Assembly: GCA_037367405.1 (NCBI GenBank) | Contig: JAZKJV010011600.1 | Span: 1 to 64,000 of the forward strand | From: Ottelia alismoides | Lineage: Eukaryota > Streptophyta > Magnoliopsida > Alismatales > Hydrocharitaceae | Direction: 5' to 3' | Length of the DNA: 64,000 bases | Shown here: positions 23,017 to 36,294 of the stretch, piece after piece | Layout of the letters: each line of letters starts with the position of its first letter | How positions within the stretch are numbered: the first letter of the stretch is position 1 | Program-made: the position numbers and the translations under genes | Notes under the pieces: generated by a model | What the model was told of the DNA's origin: nothing | The model's database searches: none | The model's input: only the letters and a program-made list of their open reading frames with translations

Positions 23017-26000
23017 TGATGAACCTCCATTTCATCATCTTTATTCTATCATTTGGCCTCAAAAACCCTGGCAAATGCTTGTAAATACCCCTAATTCCTG
23101 CATTTTAGCATTCATGCATGTGTGTGTAAATAGTGTATACAATACGGTTTTTAAAGCCAAAATTATAGAATAAAGAAAAGAAAAGAAAAAGAATGAAATA
23201 TTGTAAATATTTTATGACTCGAAACCCCGAGACCTAGGCATCTAGATGAATAGGTCGACAAGGAAAAAAGTAGGGGGAGATAAGGGCCAAAATACAATAA
23301 AAATACCGTTTTATTTAATTTAATCTTTATTCATTTTGGGACCTATTTTTGGTTGCACTTTTTATACTTCAATAAAAAAACTTTGAACATGAAAGTTGTA
23401 GATAATTAAATATAGAAAAATACAAAAATTATTTTATATAAAAATAATATACAGATAAAAAGTTGTGATCTGAATAAGTTTCTAAAATCCCAACTTCCCA
23501 GACCTGTATCTCTCAAAAAAAGCTCGAAATATATCAAAATCACCTTTAATTGTATATAATTTTCAATAAGCTATTTACTGAAGGTTTCGTATTTTGCGGA
23601 GCTACGGTTTGAAAGTTAGGTTTTGGACCCTTATTGTATACTTGTACCGATTAAAATATTCATTTTATTTATTATTCATTATTTTTAAACTTTATATTTT
23701 TATAATTTTGTAAATATTATTTATAATATCTGCGTATACTAAAATTGGGATAAAAACATCATTAAAATACAAAAATTAAATACTTGTATAAAGCATATAA
23801 ATGAATTACATATACTTATACCTATATGAATACTATTTCTATTTATTTAATTGAAAAAAATTCAGAAAAATAAAATAAATATATATATATATATGTCCAA
23901 AAAATAATTTATAAATTTATAAAATGATAAACAAAAATAATAAAAATTAAATATACAAAATAAACATAAAATAATAAAATATATGGATGGATATACCTGT
24001 ATATAAGATACCAAAGGAAATTTGTAATTTTTAATCTCAAAAAAATAAATAAAAATCATAAGAAAATACTTCAAAAAATAATAAACATTTTATTTTTTTA
24101 ATTAAAAAATAATAAAATCATTTGCTATTTTCAAAATGAATTTTCAAAAAAAAATCGGGGCCTTTTCCTGGTTGGTCCACGTGGACCAACCAGGAGGTGA
24201 TAAACGTTGACCCTGGTTAACTGACTGTCCTTCGCCCCGCCCCTTTTGTCAGAACGTGTTTTTGACCCAATTTCTCACTTTTTTCGAGGACAATCCTTGC
24301 ACTATTTCACGATACACTCTTCACGACATTTGTGCCTCGTTCACCGCTCTTTGACGCCCAGGCTTCTTCTTGGGCTGATCACCAGCAATTTCGTCGATCT
24401 CCCTTGATCTTTGGAGTGCCCCGTCAACCCTTCATATGCCACCTCCGACTTTCGAGTCAAATTTGAACCCTTTTGGACCCATCTCTTCTCCATTTTTCGC
24501 GTGCCACCGGTGAAGGGAGGTGACAGCTCCTATTTCCCATCGCCAGGAGGATCGAGGAAGGGCCGAGGCGTCTCCACCACCTCCGGCAAAGCTCGTCGTC
24601 GAGGTTTTCACCTCAGGTATTCATACCTTCAAGTGTACCCTTTTTCCCTTTACTTTTCCGCACATTTGTATTCTCCATACCCGTAGTAGTAGATCCCAAC
24701 CTTCATCTTCGCGTTTCGACCATCCGATCGCCAAACTATTCCCCTCGCCGGAGCAAGCTCCGGCCATCCTCCATTTTCATCGCTCTCTGCTCTTTCCACC
24801 CCGCTGAGGGGTCGAGGCAGTTTGCCCTCGATCCCTTTACCCCTTTTTGCAGGACAAAGCGCATATAGAAAGACCTGGAGCGCCTTTGGACCCCCACCGG
24901 AGCTTTCTAGAGCCCCATCACTCCTCCGCCCTCGCCAGCCACCTCCGATGGCCGTAGTCCACTTTTTGCCCCTCCAGCGCACAGAGGATCACAACATGAA
25001 CCTCCCAGGACATTTTGCAGCGGCATAGACCGTCAGAGACACGCGATCAAGCCGGAGGAACTTCGCTCCGGTGAAGTTCTTCCCTGTTCTTCCTCCAGGG
25101 CTCCACGTCGTCCGATCAGGGATGCCTCTCCAGTTAGAACCTCCACCATCAGATCTCGCCCGTTCGCCACCGTTCGATCAAGGACCAGGATCTAATCCTG
25201 GCCACTCATCTGTGAAGGGGTATCGTGCATCCGAGGCTCGCCACACGTTAAGTGAGAAGACTCCCGTCGTCGGATAGCCAGTGCTAGGGTATTTTGCATC
25301 CTTTTACCCGAGAGTTTATGTATTTACTATTTAGACCTGAAATTTTCATCTGTAGTTTAATTTTTTTGTAATATTTGCATAGACACCCCATACCTTTTCA
25401 TATTTGCACTTGGGTCCTCGGTCACGTCACCTCACACGCCTGTACGCGTGAAGGGGTTGGGTATTTTGCGCTTGGGCCCTCTCGCTTTGTGTTATTTCAC
25501 TTAGGTCCATAAACTTGCAGATTCAGTTGTAATATTTTTGGAAAAATCGCAATATAGTCCTTAGGTTTTTAGTATTTGCGCAAAGGTCCCTATCAGGCGC
25601 GCGTGCCAACGCACGTGGATTTGGCCAATTTGCAGAGATACACCTGGGATTTTGGATATTGGTGATTGGTCCTGAGATTTTGTCAATTAGTTATAACTTT
25701 CTGGATAAATTACACTATGACCTGGATATTTTGGATATTTAGAAATATGCCCTTGCTAGTAGTGTAGTTTATCTTTGTTGTCTCTAATTATTTCATGCAT
25801 CTATAGAACACTAAAAATTTCCCAAAAAATATCATTGTGTGTCTGTTACATTGCTTTATCATGCTATATTTTTAATTTGAATTTTTGTTGCATTTTATTA
25901 TTTGTAAAAATTCAAAAACATGCATTTTCTTTACTGTTTGCACTAGAAAATTTATAAAAATTATAAAAAAGTTTTTTAAACTTTCCAAAAAAATTATATA

Positions 26001-26838
26001 TTTTTTTGTTTCTGTGTGCTTTAACTTCAGACCAAAAATCACTAAAAATTATATAAGAAAATACCTAAAAATTATAAAACTCGTAAAATCTTCATAAAAA
26101 TCTTAAAAATTCCTAAAAAATCATAAAACTCTGATGTCTATTTCTAAAATTTCCTTATTGTATTATATTTAATTTAAAATCAATTTGAGGAATTTTGGAC
26201 TCTATTTGATTTTTTTCATTCGCATTTTAGTTTCAGCCTTCAATTTTGTTCACTGTTTTTAGTATTTTTTACTTTAAAAATATCAAAAAAATTAGGAAAA
26301 AACTAGAAAAAACATTGGAAAAATATAAAAAGTATAAAAATATTTCATTTCCCGTAGTTTGAGTATTTTTACCTATTTTCATCTCGCTCATCTCTTTTAT
26401 GCATATATATCCTATATAGTTTTTTTAGCCTTATTAAAAGAAAAAGAAAAGATAAAAATATAAAAAGAAAATATAAAATAAGTAAATAGAAAATGAAAAT
26501 ATAAAAATATAAAATTCAAAAAATAAAAAAATATATAAATATTAAAAACCCACAAAAAATAGCACACTTGTAGACATTTGATCACTCTCATTCTTGAGCT
26601 TGTTTGCTGATGTATCCTGGTTGTTCCCTGTGTTTGACACCCTATACATGCTTGCACACTATACACATTCATTATAGAGTTATACTAAATTTTAACTCCA
26701 CACATTTACTTTCATTGCTTGATTTATCTGTTGTGGGTTAATTGTTGATTAACCCAGGTTTCGTGAGCGATCGCCACAATGACTTTGTCTCCGCCTTGTG
26801 TGAGACATATTTAGACCCTCACAAGATCTGCGTTATCA
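23017..26838 (+). repeat. Athila-like 3' LTR (3.82 kb)
   Basis: Starts TGATGAACC after the polypurine tract and ends GTTATCA. It is clearly the partner of 12,751-17,044 but diverged by many substitutions and indels, so the insertion is old. It contains a perfect 28-bp palindrome at 24,167-24,194 centred on CACGTG. The five bases after the end are ATCAT; no matching duplication was found at the left. Confidence 0.85.
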
Positions 26839-28703
26839 ATCATCCCAACCTCTAGTCATTTCTCACTTTTCTCCGCGAACCATCCATCCGCCCTCCTCTC
26901 CATTCCTCCAACCGCCATCTTCACCCTCTTCCTTCGAAATCAACACCAACCTCTAGCCCACTCAACTACCATCCACGCCAACTTCTATACGAGACCTAAT
27001 CCTAACCTCTATGGTAACGGGCGGTGGTTGAAACCACCGCCTGGGTCATAACCTCTGCCATATTCGCCTTCATATAACCTCACCTCGATAATTTTGGGTG
27101 TTGTCCACCCTTTACATGAAGCTTCCCTAGCCCTCTCCCCCCTCTTCGTGACAAGAAGAGGGAGGATTCTAGAGCTTTGATGGTGTAGGCTTCATGTGAG
27201 ATCCATGGTGAAACACCATGCTACAATGATATCTTAGCGGTTGTTCGAGCTTTCCATCATGGCTGGATGGATGAAGCGACGACCGGAGGATCATTAAGAT
27301 CCTCAACGTAAGCCCCTCACCCCGCTGTATTATTCTTCAAATCTTTAGGTAAGTAGATCTTCCTCTCTTCTTCGTTTCTTCAAATTTAATCTCTATTTAG
27401 GAAAATCACAATCTTCAATCTGAGTTGGACTTAACCTTCACCGTGGATCTATCCTCCACGAGGGAGATCATATGCTCGGTGATCTTTGTTCTTCCAAAAC
27501 CTATCCACTTCGACTCAATCTTCTCCTACCTAGAGAAAAACCATACATGGCTATCACCATCTTCATCCTGGTCAGCCCTCCATGTCCCTCCACTCACATT
27601 CATGCACACATACACACTTCCTTTTGCTTCGGCTCTTTTGTACTAACCTTGCAGATTAAAGACCCTTCAATGGTCAGAATTGAAAACCTCCCGCCGATCT
27701 GGAGCTTTGTCTCCATGGAGGCTTCACTGTCATCAACTTCCAAAGGAGGTCGCATCTTCTCCGACTATGCTTCATCTTCGTGGACCTGCTGTTGGCAATC
27801 GCCAACCATCAGGATAATCAGAGCGGTACTGAGGAGGAAGGAGGGGCTCGCCGAAGTCCCACCTCGTCGCAATGATTGCCTTTTAGTATAAGATAACAAA
27901 CCAAATTATTCATTGTTATATATCAGATTTATTAGGGATAATTTGATCATATATGCGCTTTGGTAAGTACGACTAATTTAGTTACAATTTGATCATGAAG
28001 TGCTACACAGTAATAGTAATACAGTAACGTAAGTATCCTCAAAACTAGGAGTAGAAGTTTGGTTAATATAAAAAAGATTAATATATAAAATAATGTGATA
28101 TCTTGTCTCACGGTTAATGTCATTTTATTTTATTTTATTTGTTAATGGGAGAAATAACAATTGTTGAGAATTAAGGTTATTTTGATAACATTATTTTTCC
28201 AAAATATCACAATATCATATTTTTTAACTTATCAATAAGATATCTTTAGTACAATTTCTATTTTATGAGATTTAAAAATCACTTTTATTTAACAGCCTCA
28301 AACTGGACTCTACTCCACCATGAACTTGTAGAGGACCTTCTCCAGTATCTCCTGCAAGTATGAACTGATCACTCAGAAGAGGAGTAGTGTATCGGGATTC
28401 GAAAAAGCTCAGGAAGAGGTTGTGGAGAAGAGAGCGTAGAGGGAGGGACAAATTAAATAAGGAAAAGAAAGTTGACTGAGAGACAATCCATATGTCAAGA
28501 AGTCTGGTAAAAATCCCGCTTTAAGTGTTATGATTCCTAAGGGTTCGAGATCTACTTTGAGAATGTTCTTTATTCGTCCATGGAGACGTCTTGACTTCGT
28601 CCACCCAAACCATCGCTAACCATGTCAAACACCTTCAACCTTGTCGGATCAAGACTCAATACCAATGAAAGGCTATTGTTATCGATTTCTCTCTCACAGT
28701 ACC
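26839..28703. other. Unassigned sequence, no convincing gene
   Basis: CT-rich, low-complexity sequence. ORFs at 27,425-27,646 and 27,472-27,891 resemble nothing I recognise. At 28,340-28,390 the minus strand reads LEKVLYKFMVE then stop, which could be a lost exon or chance. Nothing here can be called a gene. Confidence 0.4.
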
Positions 28704-28711
28704 GATAGAAG

Positions 28712-29223
28712 TACGGATGCAAACGGTCGGATATGGATACAGATATAGGTACTACCATATCCTTATCCTTTTTTTAATATGAATACGGATGCGGATACGA
28801 ATATATTGACGGATATTAAAACTATCTTACCATATCCTTAAAAAACGGATCCGGATGTAAAACGGATACTGATCGCACACGAGTAATGTTAGAAATACTC
28901 TATAGAATCGACTTAAATATATAAGAATTAGATGAAAAAACATGATATTAATTTACTAAATGTGTTTGTATCATAATTATATAAACATGGTGTAAGGAGG
29001 TAGAGAATTATGTTATATATGGTTAAAAATAAATCTATAGCTATATTTATATACGAAAACGGATATACGGATACAGATATGGATACAGATGTTTGCGGAT
29101 ATCAAAACGATATCCATATCCATATCCTTTTAAAACGGATACGGATACGAATATCAAAATCTGTATAAAACGGATACGATGACGGATCGGATACGGAAAT
29201 ATCCGTATCCGTTTGCATCCCTA
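28712..29223. mobile_element. hAT-type MITE with 8-bp TSD
   Basis: A 512-bp element with terminal inverted repeats TACGGATGCAAACGG and TAGGGATGCAAACGG (reverse complement of the right end). The inside is rich in GGATACGGATAT/ATATCCGTATCC. It is flanked by the perfect 8-bp duplication GATAGAAG at 28704-28711 and 29224-29231. An 8-bp TSD fits the hAT superfamily. No transposase is present. Confidence 0.85.
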
Positions 29224-29499
29224 GATAGAAGACTACCATCACATGTATTTTTGTGCAACTACACTTGTTCCCGTATATATTTACAGATTGAACAATAGTG
29301 CCCTTCCTTAATTACACTCGGGTCCCTATATTACACTAACGAAAGGTCAAAACCATGTATATTCTATGAATATATGGGCTAAGTGCAATTGCAAAAAATC
29401 CAAGAACTTAACTATTATTGAAAAAACTTGAAATGGTGCAAATGTAAAACTCCTTCTACCAAATAACCACGAAAGCTTACAAAGACCAAGTCTCAAGAG

Positions 29500-29671
29500 G
29501 ACGGATCCACTGTTGTAATACAACAGGTATTGTAACACATGGATGCGTCCGATGGAGATCGGATGATCCTGGGGGGGGGGGCGGGGATGGTCGGCCCTCG
29601 ATGAAGGTCGTCCGATCCCCATCGGACGGATCCCTGCATTACATCACATGCTGTATTACAGCTCCTCTTCG
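29500..29671. mobile_element. Mutator-type MITE with 9-bp TSD
   Basis: A 172-bp palindromic element. Left GACGGATCCACTGTTGTAAT pairs with the reverse complement of the right end. Internal arms TCCGATGGAGATCGGA and TCCGATCCCCATCGGA also pair, around an 11-G run near 29,571. It is flanked by TCTCAAGAG at 29491-29499 and 29672-29680 (perfect 9 bp). Confidence 0.88.
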
Positions 29672-29691
29672 TCTCAAGAGAGCCTTAATAT

Positions 29692-30018
29692 TGATAGAAA
29701 ACAGAGGATATTTGGGAGACGGAGAACATGGAAGAAGCACTAAGAGAAGAGAAGAACTCTTGTTGTATTGCACTTGGTAAATGTGTGCTTTGGAAGGTTG
29801 AAAGCACATGCTTATATAGCTACATCTCATGGATAAAAATAGAATGCAAATAAAAGAATAAAAAATAGAAACTCCTTAATGCAAGGAGGACCATCCACAT
29901 AATCCCAAGTTGCTAGATAATAGCTCTAGCACCAACCAACTAAGACTAGGATTAGAGCCAATATATGGTCTTATTTAAAACACTTAAAATAATTTGAATG
30001 CCAAGAATAGCATTCACA
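29692..30018 (-). repeat. Copia 3' LTR
   Basis: A 327-bp LTR, TG...CA bounded on the minus strand, with a TATATAGC TATA-like stretch near 29,812-29,820. Compared with the 5' LTR it retains about 80 bases (around 29,792-29,809 and 29,914-29,980) that the other copy has lost. Confidence 0.9.
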
Positions 30019-30027
30019 TTCTCCCCC

Positions 30028-33000
30028 TCAGTCTTGGCATACCCCGAGATCACGGACACCAAGTAAATGACGCATAGTCGCCAATCTTGCTATCGGTAAT
30101 GCCTTTGTCAGCGCATCAGCCCGTTGGTCTTCGGTGCGAACGAACTCGACGCTAATCAACCTTCTTTCGACACAATCACGAATGAAATGATATTTTGTGT
30201 CGATGTGCTTACTTCGTCCATGGAAGACCGGATTCTTCATAAAAGCTATTGCAGACTTGTTGTCAACGAACATCTTCACCATCCTCGATTCTGTTCCGAC
30301 CAGTTCAACCAATAATGCTCTAAGCCAGAGTGCTTGGCATGCTGCTGCAGTTGCTACCATGAACTCAGCCTCGCAGGATGAAAGAGCTACTGTCTTTTGT
30401 TTCTATGAGTTCCATGAAACAGGACAGTTGTTGATGTAGAATGCCATGCCACATGTGCTCTTCCGATCATCCATATCACCAGCCAGATCACTATCTGTAT
30501 AGCCAGTGATTACTTCTTCCTCACCTCATTTCTTGTAGACAAGTTCGAAATCCATGGTGTCTTTGAGATACCTGAGAATTTGCTTCACAACCTTGTGATG
30601 CATCATTGTAGGCTTCTCCATGAATCGACTCGCCACATCAACAACGTAGGAGAGATCTGACCTAGTGCGAAGAAGATAGCGCAAACACCCGATGATGCGA
30701 CGGTAGTAGGTGGCATCAACAGGTTGTCCTTCTGGATCTTTGTGTAGATGAGATCTTGGCTCCATGGGAATCTTACAAGGATTACAATCAGACATGTTAA
30801 ATTCATTTAATACCTTCTTAGCATAGTCCATTTGCTTGAGTGAGATGCCACCGTCTCCTTGTTCCACCTCAAGTCCGAGGTAGTATGTGAGTAAGCCGAG
30901 ATCGCTCATCTCAAACTCTCTCATCATTTGCCTTTTGAAATTTGCAATTGCCTCTAGATCTTCTCCTGTGACAATCAAGTCATCGACATAAACGCCGACG
31001 ATGATGCCCGTCGTGGCCTCGCCCCTTCTATACACGGCTTTCTCCCATGTACATCCTATGAAGCCGAGCTGCTTCAAGCTTCTATCGAGGCATATGTGAC
31101 ATGCGCGTGGTGCTTGTCGTAACCCATAGAGTGCTTTGCTTAGCTTGAGCACCATGTGCTCTTTTCCTTTCACTGTGAACCCCTCAGGCTGGGTCACATA
31201 AACTTCTTCTTCGAGTTCACCATTCAAGAATGCTGATTTGACGTCAAGGTGATGAACTTGCCATCCTCGATTGGTCGCGATAGCTAAAATGACACGTATC
31301 GTGTAAGGCGAGCAACCGCAGCAAAGACTTCTTCAAAGTCAATGCCTTGTTGTCGAACATACCCTTTTGCAACAAGGCAGGCCTTGTATTTGATAACTTC
31401 GCCATCTGAGTTCTTTTTGAGTTTGTACACCCATTTAAGCCCTATAGCTTTATGTCCTGCCGGTAACGTGGTGAGTGACCACGTTGCATTTTTCGATGGC
31501 TTCAATCTCTTAGGCCATGACATCATCCTATGCTGGATGACCAACAGCCTCCTGGAAGCATGAAGGTTCCTCCGTCTCTGTGAGCATCGCTTCCTCTTCT
31601 GTTAGATCCATGTGCGGAGCATCACGCGTGATGTTAGCCATGGATCTATAACGGACAGGTGCACCGTCGCTTTCGACTTGTCCTCCTGACCAAAGTGTAG
31701 GCGAGTGCCTACCCTGGTCAACATCTTCTGTCCTGAATGGCATGACCTTCGGAGTATCCCTGATGTTAGTGGGTGTTGACGACGAGCTTGATGCATCACC
31801 TATTGGAGAGGTCGATGTAGATGGTTCGAGCTCTGGTGTTAGCTCATTTGTAGAAGTACCCAACAATGGAGCTGAGCATACTTCAACCGGTTTGGGGTTG
31901 ACGTCCTCCTCAATCACAAAGTTGGGTGATTGACCACTTTCCACATCAACATACCATTTCCACTCCACATTTTCTTCAAATATAACATCACGACTTACAT
32001 GGATTTTTCCTTGATGGGGGTCCAGTAGGCGGGGGGCCTTGCATCCTTCTTCGACACCCAGGTACACCATCGGTCAATTGCGATCATCGAGCTTCTTGAG
32101 ATTTGGCATCGTCACCTTAGCATGTGTCATGCAGCCGAACACTCGAACATGTGCTAGATGCGGCTTCTTTCCTGTCCACGTCTCGAACGGAGTGCGATCG
32201 CCCATCACTTTGGTTGGGAGGTAATTGAGGAGATAGACGGTATGCCGTACTTCCCCCCCTAAAACTTGCTTGGTACGCTCATACTTTTGAGAAATGAGCG
32301 TGCCATATCCATTACTGTACAGTTACGTCGCTCCACCACACCATTTTGCTAGGGTGAATATGGTGCGGTGAGATGACGTTCGATTCCTGCCTGCTCGCAC
32401 ATCTTTGCGAACTCGCCTGATAAGAACTCTCCTCCGCGATCTGATCGGATAGCCTTAACATGATAATTACTCGTGTTCTCTGCTAGCAACTTGGTCTTCA
32501 TGAATGCTGAATATGCTTCATCCTTTGTTTTGAGTACGTGTAGCCACATCCACCGAGAGTAATCATCTACAATTAGTATAAAATAGTGATTACCACCTGG
32601 AGTCGATGGCATGATCGGTCCACACAAATCAATGTGTAGAAGTTCGAGCGGCTTCTGTGCTTGGTACTTGGCTGCTTTCGGGAACATCAATCTTGTCTAC
32701 TTTGCCACTAGACAAGTTCGACACACCTGATCAGGATGCGTAATCAGCGGCACACCATCCGCCAATCCTTTGCTGGCAAGCATCTTCAATGCTTGAAGGT
32801 TGATGTGGCCAAGGCGAGCATGCCACAACCATGCAGGATCATCGAGGCTTGCTAATAATGAGATTGGCCTTGCCAGTTGTAGCTCGATGCGATAAAGACG
32901 ATTTTGTGTTTACTTCACTTTTATGATCAAGCGAGAGGTGTTCTTCACTGATATTTTGAGTGTATCCTCATCCATAAGCACTTGGTGCCCAGACTCAGTG

Positions 33001-34299
33001 AGTTGAACAAGGCTTACTAGATTGCTATGAAGTCTAGGGATAAAAATACCTCTTGAAGGAGCCACTGATCACCATTCTTGCATGTGAAGAGGATTGATCC
33101 CTTCCCCTTGATCTGAACCATCAAGCCGTTGTCAAATCCGACGCTTTCGGTGATTGCTTTATCCAACTCGTGGAACTTACTTCATCACCAGTCATATGGT
33201 TGCTAGCGCCGTTGTCGAGCTACCATACATCTGTTGATCCCTCAACATGCTCGGTAGCATGCAACTCCGGCCACACCTTCTCCTCATTTAGCATCACGAC
33301 CTCCTGCCGCTCTTCTTCAACCAACAGAGTCTCATTTGAGATCGCTAGTAGAAGTGCTGGTTCAACATCCTCGGCACGTGCAAAGTGCGCTTCCTCCTTC
33401 TTCCTCGGGGCTCGACAGTTTGTCAAGTAGTGTCACATCTCATTGCAGTTATAGCACGGAATATGACTCTTGTCACGACCACCACCGTTATAGCCATTTG
33501 CTTCATCTTTGCGTGGTCCTCCACGACCACCTTTGTAGCCTCCTCTGCTACGCCCACGACCTCCTCGGCCGCGGTTCCTACCATCTACAGCCTGTGGGGG
33601 CCCTGTTCTTTGACAAATCTCCTCCGATCTTCTTAGATCGTGCCTCCCACTCGGCCTGAGTGAGGAGCAGTTGCCCGTCTGCGCTTCCACCTGCGCTAGT
33701 GCTCTTCCTGCATGTACGCTCCTCAAAGGCTTTGAGTTGGCCGACGGCCTCCTCAAAAACCAAGGTTTTGAGGTCGCAAAATTGCTCGATGCTGGCTATC
33801 ACATTGATAAACCGTTCTGGCACCGTGTCGAATAATTTTTTTACGAGCATGAGATCCTTCATCGTCTCGCCAAGGGTTGCATACATGACAAACATAACAG
33901 TTAGTCGACCAGTGTATTGGTCGAGGGATTCTCCATCACTCATCCGCATGACGTCGAACTCCCGCTTCAACGTCTGCAATCGTGTGTCCTGAACTCGGTC
34001 CACACCGACGAACCTCGTCTTGAGGCAATCCCAAACTTCCTTTGTTGTCGTCTTCTTGGCCACCAACATGAGGAGGTCCTCCGGAAGTGCTTGGAAGAGA
34101 TGCATCTTCGCCTTCTTGTCGAGCCGGACGTCGACTTGTGTTCCCTCTGCCAGAGCAACAGCCCCCAGAGGCCTTGATCCTCCATTATGGCTTGAACACG
34201 AATCACCCAACTGGTGTAGTTCGTGTTCGTCAACTGAGGGTACTGGAGCGTACGACTCAGTTGTTGCGCCCATGACGATTCTCCAGGGACGATTGCCAT
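30028..34299 (-). pseudogene. Copia gag-pol polyprotein, disabled
   Basis: Starts MAIVPGESSWAQQLSRTLQ at 34299, just inside the primer site. A frameshift near 34,160 leads into gag (HLFQALPEDLLMLVAKKTT). The zinc knuckle CYNCNEM-x-HYLTNC (about 33,460-33,420) has a TGA inside it. In the protease the codon before LDNGASNHMTGD is a TAG, and the usual DTG is DNG. The integrase core (HIDLCGPIMPSTPGGNHYF, AIRSDRGGEFLSGEFAKMC) is followed by a stop at APYSP (32,346). RT keeps VYVDDLIVTG (about 30,985); RNase H ends DALTKALPIARL. Several independent stops and frameshifts make it non-functional. Confidence 0.92.
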
Positions 34300-34557
34300 G
34301 GAAGTGGCTCTGATATCATATGATAGAAAATAAAGGATATTTGGGAGATGGAGAACAGGGAAGAAGCACTAAGAGAAGAGAAGAACTCTTGTTGTATTGC
34401 ACTTGGTGAATGTGTGCTTTGTGCTTATATAGCTACATCTCATGGATAAAAACAGAATGCAAATAAAAGGAATAAAAAAAATAGAAACTCCTCCATACAA
34501 GGAGGACCATCCACATAATCCCAAGTTGCTAGATAAAATAATTTGAATGCCAAGAAT

Positions 34558-36294
34558 TAGGGGTGCACACGGATCGGACAAAATCCGTAATCCGATCCAA
34601 TCCGATGTTATTGGATTGGATTGGTTTGGTTTTACCATTTTAACGGATCGGATTGGATTGGAATTTTTAAAATCCGTTAAAATATGGATTGGATCGGATC
34701 ATTATCAAAATCCAATCCGATCCGATCCGTTAATCCATTAACATACATTTATATATTTACATATTATATAAATATTATACATACATAATATATATTTTCA
34801 TCCATCTATAATTCTCATAAAGCTATAGTCAATGTCATTCATCGCATAATTGTCGGATACAAGTTCTCTTACCACTCCCATCTCTTTCTCTTTAAAGTTA
34901 AATGTTAAATCTCAAAAATAATAAAATATGATTATAACTTGTAGTGTTGTGAACCTTCTTTGATCATTCCCCTCTAATTCCCCCCTCCCTCTCTCACTGC
35001 ACTCTCAATTACCAATATCTAATTACCAGTTCTCCCTCCCTCATGGTCCATTTTGGTGCATTCTCTCATACACAACATTGTCCCCCTTTAGTACAATAGT
35101 GCTGCCCTCCTTTATGGCATCACCGCCTGTCTCACACAATGTTATCCCTCTCTGGTGCGATACCATTTGCCCTGAGAGCAATGCAACACATCTGATCTCC
35201 GTTAAAAGAAAATAGATTCGAGTAGTTGTATAGTGCATGCAATTTTTATTCTTGGACTTTTTGCTTTTTCCAACTTGCAACCTTACCCATATATGAAATT
35301 AGAACAACTATATGTTGAGATGTATCGCACCATGTAAGAACGAACGAACATACTTTTTTTATTATTTAATTGGGGGGAGGGGTTTGAACCCTGGTCCTTT
35401 AAGTGAGAGCCCACTGCTTCTACCACCAGACCATTAGAGGGGTTCACGAACAAGCATACTTGAATTCTTTTCCTTTTTAAATTGATATACATATTTGATT
35501 TGTATTGTTCTAAAAAACTTACATATTTTGACTATAGGTACAATTATGACAATTAAATTCCATTTCAAGTCTATTTTAAATGTGAGGTATGATACATAAT
35601 TGGTGGGTTGTATTTAAATTGGTTTTGTCATGGATACCGAATTGAATATGAATGTTTTATGATTCTTGTATGTTGATGATATGTTATAGTACCTTGAAAG
35701 ATATTCTTAGGAGTGATTTGATCTAGACATAAGTTAACAATATAAATATATCACAGACTTCATCAATATCCATCCAAAAAAAATATATTTTTTGTTATCT
35801 AACTAGTTTTTGCATCCATATTCGGTAACTTGCATGAATCATATGTCAAAAACCATTTACAAAAAAAACATACTAATGCACCATTAATAAAAAAAACTTA
35901 GATACCAAATTTAATATAATTCTTTAGCATCATCGTATGGTCATCAACTTTTTACTATGAACTAATGCAGTTCATCAACATTAATTTGATTGTGCGTTGT
36001 TCAAATATTCTTTTCACTATATCCATCCACATTACCAATTTTGAAGTCATATTTCAAATGTCGAAGGCTAGTGTGCTAAAATACAAACACTGCATGGTAA
36101 ATTATCGAGCGAAAATATGTAAGTATAAAAAATCCGATCCAATCCGATCCAATCTGTAATCCGGTGGATTGGATTGGTTTGGATTCAGATATTTGATGAA
36201 TTGGATTGGATTGAGAAGAGTGAAAATCCGTTAAGGTTGGATTGGACACAGATTAGGCTAAAATCCGATCCAATCCAATCCACGTGCACCCCTA
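34558..36294. mobile_element. hAT-type non-autonomous element in the Copia 5' LTR
   Basis: 1,737 bp, terminal inverted repeats TAGGGGTGCAC (11 bp perfect) and subterminal arrays of CCAATCCGATC/GGATTGGAT at both ends. Flanked by the 8-bp duplication CCAAGAAT at 34550-34557 and 36295-36302, which belongs to the Copia LTR. No transposase frame is visible; the interior is AT-rich and carries a SINE. Confidence 0.9.
35356..35446 (-). mobile_element. tRNA-derived SINE, copy A
   Basis: On the minus strand a tRNA-like head (TAATGGTCTGGTGGTAGAAG for box A, GGTTCAAACCC for box B) leads to an A-rich tail (AATTAAATAATAAAAAAA). It is flanked by a 15-bp duplication with two mismatches, CGAACGAACATACTT at 35341-35355 and CGAACAAGCATACTT at 35447-35461. 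It lies inside the hAT-type element. Confidence 0.8.

Noticed and set aside
27472..27891. 140-codon ORF
   Set aside because: No recognisable domain, low-complexity surroundings, no splice or promoter context; left as unassigned.
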